From assembly GCF_910592395.1 (NCBI RefSeq), contig NC_088312.1:6760001-6820000 (forward strand): a DNA stretch of 60,000 bases, given 5' to 3'. Source of the DNA: Lineus longissimus. Taxonomy: Eukaryota > Nemertea > Pilidiophora > Heteronemertea > Lineidae. The position numbers and the translations under genes are program-made. The notes under the pieces are model-generated. The model ran no database searches, was not told the DNA's origin, and saw only the letters and a program-made list of their open reading frames with translations. This document shows positions 11,371-23,401 of this stretch, piece by piece (position 1 is the first letter of the stretch; each line of letters opens with the position of its first letter).

Positions 11371-14300
11371 AACACCTAATGGGTTCCAAGTTGTTCCTTT
11401 AATGGCTCTACCAACAGCACAAATAACCGTTATATGACATAAATTATCAATAACATAGGAATATTAGCCATCTGTGTGTTATTTCATCGATTCAGAATCA
11501 GCAGATTGCACAGCGACATGTGCATTGAACAGTACATGTACATGCTGACTATAGGCCTTGAACCCGTACGTGTCGACTGGGATTCTATCATGCTATCAAT
11601 ATATATGTATCAATAGCTGTGATACTATGTGAATACAAAATATTAAAGATGGCCTGTAGCATCCCTGGTGGCCATTTTGGGAATATATTCAGTGCACTCC
11701 ATTACTTTCGTATATTGGAGAGTGGTTCTCGGACATGCCCTGAGGTAAGGCACCAATATCGTTGCTCTTAACGGCCCCCAAGATCAATATCATGAACGTG
11801 GACTGCAGTCAGAAGAATTTTTGCCGGAAAGCCGGAGAAGCCACGGAAAACAATTTCAATAACGCACGTTTTTTTGGCAAGCATGGGCATGGCCAGATGT
11901 TCATGGAAACCTCACCTGCAGGCGAGGCCCCATTGACAGATCAGGTTTTCATGGAGTTACATGTAAAGTTGAATGAAGCTCGATACTACTACATGAATAT
12001 GAAGGCAATTATCGAATTTTGCTGCGTTTCCTGATTGGTGATGGTTGAGATAAGTGTTGTGTTCGTCAATCACATTGCTACATGAAGCGTAAGGCGATGT
12101 CAATTATATTGAGTTACATAGATGTATGGAACGGAATACCACGGGTGAATATCCATGTCGCATTGCCCAATTGCTTCTATTTGCCACACCCTTGATGTAT
12201 TGAGCGGTGAATGAAATCCATGCAACCGGCCGCACGTCCGCTCAACCTGTACATGCGGCTTCTCGTTCAATACATAAATCGATTACTGATGCCGACGGTA
12301 TAAGGATTTCCATCCAGTTTCTTCGCATGATAGTGTGATTATAGTCCATTCAGCAGCTATCACGACAATAGAGTTGTCGTTAAAGCCTTTCCTTCACGAA
12401 TCCGGAGTCTTTTGAGGAGGACAATGCCTTCGGACACAGAAACCGATCCATTCAGTTCCCTCTTCATGTCTTGTTTGACCCGAATTGTTTTTTGGCGCTC
12501 ATTTTGGGACATGGTGAAAATTGAGGGAAACAATACGAAATGCTTCCATCTTACGTGACGTCTCAGTCAGTGATATTCACGGAATCTCACTTGAGGTACG
12601 AGCTTTAGACAACTTCATTGATTTTCATCGGACAGAAAATCTGACCTGAAGGCTTGACCTTGATATTTCGATATGACTCTTTTGTTGCAGACGATTGTCA
12701 TCAGGCATCCTGAGTGCAAGCCAAAGCGTCAAGAGCTAGTTTTAATAGTTCGGTGAAAAAGCAGCGGATGGGTGGCCCTTACTTCTGCTATTTAATATAA
12801 TTTTTGTCGATTTATCTTTAGGGCACAACTTTGTCAAAAGAAAAAGTGGGAGTCATCTCTTTGATTTGAAGACACGATCGAGGCTATATAGTCAGAACTG
12901 GTAAATTCATTTGCAGGATTACAAAGTGCTGTCATCTGGGATGTTCACGTTCCTCACGAAGTCTATTTGATTGGTGCAACTGGTTGAAGAAGTTTCTGGT
13001 AATCACACTTTTGTGCTTGCCGCTGCTTTGCTCAGTGCTCTGAAGCGATTCTGGAATTCTACCTTTCGCCGATACTCGCAATGTCAGATTTAGTCATGAC
13101 TTACAGCCACACAGTAATACCCATCAATCGACTGTCACTGAAGTCGGGTAATCCACCAAGATAGCGTTGACACTTTGATCATGATAAACTGCCAAGTAGC
13201 ATGGTGGCACCTTCTATCATGCTACCATCTCCAGCTCTATCTAACCACCCGAGGTATGTCCCGATAGTCTGATCCATCATTATCCCGCTGCCGATTGACG
13301 CGAAGGCTGTGAACAGATGGAGAAATGTAGTGCGCTTGGGAATGCCTGTGAAATATATGACCAAATAGCATGGGCTTGGAAAGGTTAGAGAGTGCCTTGG
13401 TGAAAAACATGGCCAGTGGGCTTTGAAAAGCCGGAGAAGATGTCATGGGCGAAATATATGACCAATAGACCGGGCTTGAAAAGGAGTGCCTTGGTGAAAC
13501 ATATTACAAATATATGTAGCTGTGGTTTTTGTGTATAGTAGAGGATAAATCTCGCCGGATTCGAAGAGAAGCATCGTCGGATGGGAACGTTAATTACTCG
13601 CCGCGGCTGCTCATCGACTGACAAAGCCTTGAATCTGTTGAAAGAGCCTTTTCTAGTCATTAAGATATATTCTTACCCCAAAAATCGAGAGAGAGAACGA
13701 TAATAGAACGTTTATTGATCTGATGGCTTAGAATCGAGAAGACAGTGGCTCTATCAATGACGAACATGGGAGCGCAACAGCCCACAACAGCTGGTCACAA
13801 CTGTCAGTATATCTGTCGAGTTGTTTCAAGGGAGTGACGTACAAGTATTCAAGTAGTCAAATGTAACTACTGTATATCATGAAGTGCTGGTCAACTGACC
13901 AACTTTGGTAACGATTGGGTTGATTGCATTATGTTTTATGAAAATCGTTTTCAAAGAGAAGTCTTTGTATTATGTTATGCATGTGTATTTTCAACCCATT
14001 GGATGAGGCACAAGAATGCTTGAAATGGCCTTCTGCCACCATAGTTGAAGGTGTGAATCATACCCTTACAGCCAAATGTATCTCTTTCAAGCCGCTGATA
14101 TATCCTCTGGTTCGTCTATTCCCACATCGAAGGTGGATCAAACTGTCATCACCTTTTGATGTGGTCTTGCTTGCTCTTTTTAACAAGGTTGAAATGGGAG
14201 TAACTTAGATAGCTGCTATCCGATCTTATCTGTCGACCAAGCTGCCAATTTGCATTGGGATGGTCATAGTCTTCTTTATTCACGAGGTGAAGGCAGCTCT

Positions 14301-14772
14301 GATAATAAAGAGCATAGTTCAAACTGTACGGATTACAGGCGCGACACCGTAAGATGATGAAGCGGCGAAGTTAGATAAGATTCAATCCCTAGTCCATCTG
14401 TAACATTGTTTGTTATTCCGGATATCTGATATTTCACTTCTCCTTTTTCCTTTTTTTCCTTTTTGTTAACAGCCTTTGCCAATGTAATGACGCCAGAATC
14501 CAAACTTTCCGCTCATGGTCATTGCACTTGAAGAAGGAGCGGGGCGACTTGGAATTGACCGACATTCTTTATCCTGCAGATGGAGCAGGGTTGTGATTTA
14601 GTTTAAACGATGGTCGAACCCAATCCCAATCAGGGGACTGGCATGGATACGATAAGCCTACTGCAGAAAACCTCAATTCCTTCATATTTCAATACATATA
14701 TATCTTATACTTTTTCCTATTTTGTTCCTGCAGGTTGGGCTGCCCAACGCCTAGCTCACCCTCCTCATACTG

Positions 14773-17700
14773 ATGGCCGAACACGGTCAGGGCCACGTGG
14801 TTTCATGGGCGGAGAAGTGCTCTAGTCCCCCGAAAGTGAGCGAATCTCGCGTGAGCGTCCAGAGTGAGTTCATGACATGCGACAGTGTACAATCATCGGA
14901 ATACCCCACGGACAATATCAATCCAAAGCCTGGCGACCACAACAATAGTATTGAACGGAAACCCGAGGATAACTTCACTACGAACACTAACACCTCAATA
15001 GACAACATGAGGAAAGACAGGGAAGCTGTTTACATCAACATGGAGAAGCATCCGCTTCACTTTCCGAGCGCCCCGTATAAACGATTAGAACACCCAGCAG
15101 ACAAAAGTTTGCTGGCATCTTTTTTCCTTAGCATAATATTTTTGATATTTGCCTTAGCGTTGTTTTGCCCGGCGATGGGCCTTGTGTGTTTTCTAGTTCC
15201 GTTCTCCGTCATTTTGAGGCGTTGTATAGATTGTTGTTGCTGTTGTTGTGGCGGGAATATGTGGACATGTTCCTGTTGTTGCTCGGATATTGTCTCGAAC
15301 CAGGATGCATATTGGTTACACGACACTCCCTTCAACAAGATGGTGGTTCAGTCATTACTGACGCTAGAAAATGGATTATCACTCGGTAGGATTAAGGATT
15401 TAATCAATGCAAGGTTAGTCTGTGCAGAAAATAAACACGGTAAAAAGATTTATCCTAGATTCACGAAAAAGATCATTCCTCTCAAAGCGGGATACGCCTG
15501 GGTTAACGATGATAATTTCTCAATCAACAACCACGTGATTCCTGTCCCACAAACAATTGCTACAAAAGAAGATCTCGAGGAGTACATATCAGATTTAGCT
15601 AGTGTGTCACTAAATAACGAAATGCCACTTTGGGAGCTACACGTTTTATCCAATTTTGGCCCTGACAAGGATACAGTGCTTATATTTCGGATGCATCCTT
15701 GCATGACAGATGGAATATCAATGATACACATACTCATGAAGTCTCTTGCAGACGATAGCTCACCTAGCTGTAGCACAAAACCTAATTTCGCGAGTCGGAT
15801 TTTATTTTTCAATATAGTTCGTGCGATTATCGTAGGACCTTTAGTTTTTATTCACAAATGGATCTTCACTCGACGGGATTACAACTTGTTCCACGGGCCA
15901 CCGTTAACCAATCAGAAACGTGTCGTCTGGTCGGAACCTTTTTCCATGGAAGCGCTCACCCGGGTAAAACAGGTCACAAGAAGCTCTATGAATGATGTCA
16001 TAATGTCAGTATGCACCGGATGCATACGTCACTATCAAAAATGTTTAGGGGTTGAGAATCCATTTGATATGCTAGCGACAATGCCTGTTGATCTCCGCTC
16101 GGAAGGATTCGCTAAGATCAAGATGGGTAACGGGTTCACCATGTTAGATATCCCGCTTCCCACAAACACGGAAGGCGCTATACCAAGGTTATGGGAGTTC
16201 CGCCACCGCATGGAAGAAGTGAAAAATTCTGCTGACCCTCCGATAATGTATGGCCTTACCTCAATTCTGTTGTACATATTTCCTGAATGTATCGCTCATA
16301 GGATTCTGAGTGCCATTTACAACCATAGTACCTGTGTCATAAGTAACCTAATGGGACCAAGCCTTGAGCAGACTTTTGCCTCGCGGAGGATTAAGGACAT
16401 CATTTACTGGATGCCTCCGCGGGATGAAGTAGCGCTCTCTATCTCTTTCATCACGTATGGGAGTCAAGTGCGCATGGCAGTATTATGTGACCAAAGTTTG
16501 GTGCCTAAGCCCGAGATCATGACAAATGAGTTCATTCTGCAGGTAAGTGCAACTCCTTCATGTATCATTCCTTTCATTAGCTGTGACTATCATCAGTTTG
16601 GCAACACCTGTTGAAGCGACCGAGTGGTATCGTGCAAAGCTTTGTTCTCATTCATTTACCGGTGCACGTACATGTACTTCATTACTGAAATATGAAAACA
16701 AAATTAGTTTTTTTATTGTAAAAATTAGCTTTGACAATATTGACACAAACTGTGATGGATGCCTTTTCTATGTCAGCGAGACTAATCACTCATGGATGAG
16801 AGTCAGTTACATGACAGTAGATTAGTGAAACAATCCTTCCTTTGTCATCTTGTTGGGATTAGATAAGAAGGTGCTGGGGCCAATGTGCTGTACATGTAAG
16901 TGTATACCCCTAGATGCACGCATTTCCGAAAATCCAAGTCAACCTAAACCCCGCAGGAATGTGTTCAAGTCAGTTTTAGGCTGCTCGGCAGCCATATTTT
17001 GGGTTTTTGGCGACCATCTTAGAATTGCGGCACAATCCAGGCTGGTCCTAAAGCTTATTTTGAAGCGTTCTGCTTCTGGATGAAATAACCGTTAAGAACA
17101 CATTAACTAGTACATGTAAGGCGGGCGGCAGTTTTCCTTAGCTGGGACTGACCTGATATCTATAATCACGAATAATTTTATAACCAAAACTAACGAGATT
17201 GTGGGGCAGGTCATTATGAACCGCATATTACCGTGATGTATAACCATAAAACCACAATGATGCGCCTAATTACCGCTGACAAATCACCTCCACTCCGGTT
17301 GTGTAGTTGATGGATAAGTTTACATCAATCAAGGCGCATATCTCCACCGGCAAAACTGGGTAATGTTGGCTATTACGTGCTTGAAGCCAGTGGTCTAAAT
17401 TACATCACGATCAGCAGTATTGTTTTATCGAGATGGAATAAATACCGGATAACAATTATTGCGGCCTGCCTCGTTGACATGCCAGTGGGCGCATTGGTGA
17501 ATAGTCCGTTTAATAAATGGCTGATGGCGGGCCAAAGAATCTGCGGTTGCACAAACTCAGCTTTTACATCTTGTTTTGCTGATATCTTTTTTATGATGAT
17601 ATATCTATTCTTTATCTTTTCTTTTCCGTTGTGAAATATCTGATTCCAATCTAGTACGTTCATCTCCGAAGAAGTCAATACAATTATTTATAAGCTTTGA

Positions 17701-20270
17701 TAATCATCACACACGTTCGTTTTTTAACGATTGATTTCTTATGCACGAATTCATAATAAGGTATCATAATATGAAAGGAATGGTACACTTTTTCTGAAAT
17801 GATCAATGATTACCATGCGAGAAGATCCACGGAGTTTCTGAGTAGGTTGAAATGCCATGGTTCACCAAATCATGTGGTGTTCGGAAACATCACTCCTATA
17901 AGACAGCAGTTTATATGGGGGATATCTGCTCTTAAAGGGGAACTATGAGGCGGGAATCTTCGGCTCGAATAAGGTCATCTTCGGGAGACCGATGCACAGT
18001 TAAGGGACTCGGTCGTGCCAGTATTTAACTTACCACATCCTCGTACAACCATGAATAGTTTGTATGTATGTGAGATAGGAGAGATGCCTATCGGCGACTT
18101 TGTGTAACTTAATCTGACCTACCAGTTTCCTGCCTATAGTCTCCCCTTACTAATGGAGTAGTCAAAAACTAGTCGCTAAAATGAATATTTCATGTCCATA
18201 TGATGATATGATGAACGGGGATTGCGGTTTACCCGGTTGTATCGCTTAATAACAAAATTACATCTTCAGGCATTGCGGGTGTAAAATGCCATAATTGCAA
18301 ATATAGCATTTTCTTTGGCTACACCTAATCCTCATGAAGGTTTGTATAGTACAGTTGAAAACTGAAGACATTTTGTTATCACTATGGTAACCGTTCCTAA
18401 TGTTGATGTAAAATGCATGTGGTAGAAATAAGAATGGGTGTAAGATCGAAGGCTGCGACTGTTAATACGATTTGTTTTGAGAACATGCACGATATGATAT
18501 TCTTTTTCTACTTCTACACCCCGTGGTACTACAGAGCTTCATTGATAATCTAATCTACTATAAAAGTATGTTTAATTCCAGATGGATATGCTGGCCAACC
18601 TCCTATCCAATCGCCGCATCCCCGGCGAGCATTCCAGTCGCCGAATGGAGTCCTTTCACGATCCTCAACAAGAAATGCCTGAACCTTCCATCGAAGAGGT
18701 AAACGTTTTCTAGTTCTTATCACGTCAAAAGATTCAGTTTTTTGCAGAAAGAATCGTTACATTCTCGTCTCAGATATGTTCCAGATATGTGCTGATATCT
18801 GTAGCTTGGAAAACAATTGTAATGTGAATCAAATACATGTACATGTGTTTATTGGAGTAACATGCTGATTATCCATTTCAGCTCCAAACGAAAATGCAAA
18901 GCGTTCAACAGCAACTGCAGGAGTTAAAGGCAGAGGTCGACTCTCCCGAAGAGGCCTCGTTTGATTCGGAAGAGCATGCATTGACCGACAAGATAGAACA
19001 ACTCAGGGATGAATTCCGCGAGCTTCTCATCGAGATGAGGAGGAGGCGGGCACATGAAAATAATATTCTTTCAGATGATGTAAGCACACAATCGGTCCGT
19101 CTCCTCTGCAGCAGATTGTAGAAACACGTCAATAGCATCGTGACAACGTGAACTGCTAGTAATTTATAGAATCCCGAAGTTTACATCAGAATATTTGGCA
19201 TGCCACCGTCGGAGGCATGGTGGGTAGAATCCGTTCTCCAAAGCAGACATGACATTGAAACATATTACAGGATCGCCTTACCACTCTACTATCCCTGCGC
19301 CGGAGTATGGGTAGAATCATGAAATGGTTTGTTAACAAGCTTGATCAATGTTGTTGACCATAGTCCATCGCCATCTGATGATGAACCGAAAAACTGGTGA
19401 ACGAAACTGATTGCATGGTAGGCTTCTTGTATCGCCCAACAACGGTGATGAGAGAACACCAGACTTAACAAACGCGGTTTATGTTCTTTCGATTTATATG
19501 GTTTTGATTGAACGGACGTTACGTTATCAGAAATATGGTTTGCATTTCGTAGATTGACTTCAAAGTGTCTCTTTAATGTTGGTGGATGTCCATGTATGCT
19601 TCATCTTAACTAAATGCTGCCATCTTACCCTTTGCAGGAAGAGAATGACGATGGCGAGCTCCGCCGCGCTTCCATGAGGCGACGCACCCTATCAACGGCC
19701 TCGCGGAGGATCTCCATCGTGTCTCACACTTCAATGTCAAGGCCACTCACCACATCGTCTGTTGGACAACCAACCAGGCAATCATCACAAGCATCTCATG
19801 GTGGTACGCCGCCCTCTTCACCCATGTCAGTAAGTATTCAGTACACAGCGCTCTCGGAGATTTTAGATTACATTTTATTTGGAGTACTGTTTACATATCG
19901 GGTTTATCAAACACCAGTATGTTTTCAAGGCAAATCTCGTGCTTATCCTCACTGATATATTCACAGCGTGGAGTTTGGCCTTTGAGATTTCGTTAACTGA
20001 ATCCTCTCGACTTCTTCTTTCAAGGCTAGCTACATAAAGAACAATAGTGACGGACCAGACAGGGAAAGGGAATCGTCGCCAACATCAGATCAGGGTAAAC
20101 ATCTCGTAACTCACGAACAGGTCACGGTGCAGGAAGCGACAGGGTGCGACAAGGATTCATATTCGCCACAAGTGGAAAGAAAAACAGCTACTGTTGTCAG
20201 AATCGAACCTGCGTCTATACATAGGGACTCGGCTGCTAATGAAAAGCCGGCATCGAGCGAAAACTCATGA
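14773..20270 (+). CDS. WS/DGAT-family O-acyltransferase with membrane anchor and long C-terminal tail
   Basis: Exons 14773-16542, 18582-18698, 18882-19079, 19638-19829 and 20025-20270 are all phase 0 and give 840 aa. The family (wax ester synthase/acyl-CoA:diacylglycerol acyltransferase) moves acyl groups from acyl-CoA to alcohols or diacylglycerol at membranes. Residues about 112-148 form one or two membrane segments, followed by a Cys cluster (11 Cys in 151-170). The acyltransferase fold follows, with an HPCMTDG motif at 308-314, NDVIMSVCTG and SNLMGP motifs and a C-terminal DEVALSISF block. The family motif is HHxxxDG with the second His catalytic; here it is Pro309. Exon 3 (630-695) is a predicted coiled coil and exons 4-5 are Ser/Arg-rich, both unusual for the family. 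The start at 14773 is the first ATG after an acceptor at 14733; an upstream in-frame TAG (14752-14754) supports it. Substrate is unknown. Confidence 0.85.
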
Positions 20271-23270
20271 CATTCGGCTGAGCGTACTGAGAATTTGAAA
20301 GAAATATTCGTCTAATATTTTATTGCATTTTCAGCGTTATTTATACATCAATATGCTGCAGAAAAGCAGTTAGTTTTTAATTCCAGTAGGAGGAGGAGGA
20401 ACAAAAGGTGAACTTTATGTCTTATCTTCCATTTTACTTCGATTGTTAAATATACATGTGCGTAGTAGGAAGTCAAGTTAAAGACCCAGGTGCCATCGCT
20501 TTTAACCATGATTTCTCTTGGGGAGCATGGAATTGTTGGATCTATTAGGATCTTCTTTACTTTGTTTCACCAGAGTCCAAATGCTTCGGCTCCAACTTTA
20601 ACCAATTGACTGTTGACCAGTACTTTTAGTTGATGTCAGGCCTATTAACTGACTCTTGCCCACTACAACAACCGTATTGCTATATGAAAGTTACTTATAA
20701 ACTACATTTCATAGTGTAATATTTCAGCCAAGATCAGTCAAGGAAACGAGTCTCTTAACTGGTTCCATGTGGCTGGCAGTCCTGGGACTTTGAGATGGTT
20801 GGCAATAGTATACTTAGTATGTTGAAGGGAATCCAGTATGGTACACTCTTAGAAAGAAAAAGGCTTAGGCTTTTCGGCTAATAACCTCAGATATGCCCCA
20901 TACTGGTTTTTCAGTGAAGTCCACGATATCAAAAACCATTTGGAGTTTTTCATTTTATCAAAAAAATCTCCACGGGGTACATTTTGGTGTTGGCCGTAAA
21001 ATCTTTAAAGGTCTTTCAGAAGCTCACAAACCTTTAATTCTAAGAGTGCTGTACTCCTGAAATAAATAGATCAACGGACAGTCTAATCCGGCGATATTAC
21101 TGAACTGATCATTGTATTTTTTAACCTTCTTCATCAGGTCTAGCTCAGTTATTTGGCAGCAAATGAATCCAGCTCTGTTTGTTTTATCACTGCGGTGTGC
21201 TTCAATCCCACTGGTGAATTTAAATTTGAAATACATGTAGCTTGCTGATGCGTCAGTATGAAAATCATTAGGCCTAGCTAATTTATTCTTGTAGCAAGAA
21301 GCGAAATAACTGTCTGTGTCAAAGACTTTTCAACACCACCGGAGGTATCATTCTTTCAATTCTCACGTACGCTCGTCTTATAAAGGAAATGCATTGTAGA
21401 TGTGCGTTGATATAAAATACTGTTAATGTTCAAGAGAGTGAAATCAACAAGAGACACTTTTGAAGATAGACTAGCCCCTTAGTCCGTTTTGGTGTATGTT
21501 TGTGATTTGCAAGAGCATTTTGCAGCCATCTTGCTCTAAGCATCACCATTGCCCTGATGCCATCAACCCATAATTGAGTCAGTGATGTCAAGAAGACACC
21601 AGGGAAAATCAGTTGGCATCAACTTCAGCATTTCTAATCGAAGGTCAGCATGGCTGTCATACTGGCTAGCTCTTGGCATCGGAAGGCTCATTATAAGGCG
21701 TTTTAAGTTGCCATAAACCTTGATAGTTCAATCTCTCAGCACATCCCCAGAATATCAATGGGCCTTGCTTGTGCATGAACACATCTAGAGGATAACTCTC
21801 GTTCATTTTATTGTCAAGATGGCTGCTGAACGCGCTTCGAATATTGTACAAAGCGATTTCTATCCCTTTTTGGCTATAAATATTTCTTCGTCTGTTTTAT
21901 GTTCCTATTGATGAGGCTTTATTCTCAGTGTCATTCTGTCTAACGTACACTTTATTGCCCATGGAATGGGTGCCTGATACCTCTGTTATGACTGTGAATT
22001 GCTGTTTGTTTATATACTGTGTGTCAGAGTTTATGCTTACTTTGGTTCTTTTGGCAAGTTATTTCATGGAGCCAACTGGCACAGAAGATGCTCCGCTCGC
22101 TCTGTATCAAAACCTTAAAGTTGCTATTACCCCTTCCCAAAGGCGTGAATCAATGGATCCGATGCTGTCTTCATGTGTATAAAATTTATTGGTGAAACCG
22201 TCATGCCCAGACCTACCTGTAAATAGTGTTACATTTAACTCTGTCCACGTTTGTATCTTGTTATCTTAACTTTGGGAATACTACGGTTCGTACACCATGC
22301 TGGTACTTAGCTGGCGCATTTACACCACACGAGAGGGACAGAACATGACCAAGCTAAAAGTTCAGTCGTACGAATAAGCCTTTTTCCAATAAATCCTTAT
22401 CCAAGAACTTTGACAACCGGGACTGAATACTCCGGAGCAAATACTATCATTAAGCACATCGAGCTTGAACAATGTACTTACCATACGGTAGTACAGGGAA
22501 ATCATCAGTTGATTCCAAAGAAAGATCGTGCCACGACGACAAAATAAGTCGCGAATTTAGCGCCATCTCGCGGGGCTTAATGGTATTAGGCTACCAGCAC
22601 ATGTATCCAAGGCTGCTAAATAATGAAAAAGGAAGTATCCTTAAATTGTTACAATGTCATCGAGTACAACGCATTATAGAATTGAGACAAATCACGTTGT
22701 TCATATTTTCAAAGAGATTGTTGACATGATATAAGACTTTCTTAGAAATTCTGTGTGTTTGAGAATGTATTTAGCGACTAGTGATTTGTACGGTATGGCT
22801 TTTGGTAGTTTTAGTGAATGTTGGCCGCAGGAATATGACAAATAGTCAAAAATAAAAGGAACGGAATTTCCAAATTGCTTGTCAGTTTTATTTTTTCTGC
22901 CAGTGAGTAAAACGCCTTCAGGATGCAGATGCGGTGCAGACAACCCATAGACAGATGAAGAGTGAAACCATTATCATATCAAGGTGCATACAAATGTACA
23001 TGTTGTGTCAAAGGAACGCGAGAGTAAAGATTGACTTGAGAGGACGAATTTGTTAGTAAAGCATGTTGAAAAGCCAACTTACAAATAGCATTCCGTTGTT
23101 TCCGGTCTTTTCAAAAACCCTGCAACGCTGAGTACGTCATCAATTGGACGAGCCTAGTACTTCCTTAATCATGAAAGACCTCGGTATTCCGCGAAATATA
23201 TCGACTCTTTCTGACATGACCGCCTTTCATTCAACCCTTCGTACGGATCGGCGAGTATTGCGGTCAGGGG
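20271..23270. other. Non-coding interval between two plus-strand genes
   Basis: This probably holds the 3'UTR of the acyltransferase and the upstream region of the DSTYK-like gene. AATAAA occurs at 21061-21066, about 790 bases after the stop, and again near 22388; either could be a poly(A) signal. Open frames here (for example 21928-22182) are short and carry no motif I recognise. Confidence 0.45.
21061..21066 (+). promoter_or_regulatory. Candidate poly(A) signal for the acyltransferase gene
   Basis: AATAAA lies about 790 bases downstream of the TGA at 20270. Distance is plausible but there is no further support. Confidence 0.3.
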
Positions 23271-23271
23271 A

Positions 23272-23278
23272 TATATAA
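23272..23278 (+). promoter_or_regulatory. Candidate TATA box of the DSTYK-like gene
   Basis: TATATAA lies about 125 bases upstream of the ATG at 23402 on the same strand, in a GC-richer context. A start site near 23300-23305 would give a leader of about 100 bases. Confidence 0.4.
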
Positions 23279-23401
23279 CATGCTCAGAATTGTCCTGATA
23301 TATCAGTTTGATAGTACAATCGGTCTAGTACTGTACACGGGTGCGTCGTAGCCAATTTTCCACGGGGTTACCGACGTAGCCTACATGGTCTCTTTCTTTT
23401 T

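Larger units (their letters stand above)
3096..14733. other. Long region without a recognisable gene
   Basis: Apart from the exon-like block at 4406-4470, this 11.6-kb stretch shows only short open frames without known motifs. It contains a 100-bp hairpin (6064-6162), two copies of a 35-bp tandem unit (about 7792-7860), the second copy of the dispersed repeat (11125-11370) and AT-rich stretches (8.6-9.0 kb, 10.1-10.5 kb). Splice-site-like pairs such as 7339-7420 occur, but their frames do not join to a known product. A strong polypyrimidine tract with an AG ending near 14471 may mark a non-coding leader exon of the acyltransferase. Confidence 0.5.

Noticed and set aside
15057-15812. Minus-strand open frames opposite the acyltransferase
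   Set aside because: They are antisense shadows of a conserved coding exon and have no motifs.
16543-16614. Extension of acyltransferase exon 1 to a stop at 16614
   Set aside because: The sequence after 16542 is a canonical donor (GTAAGT) and four in-frame downstream exons exist; retained only as a possible short isoform.
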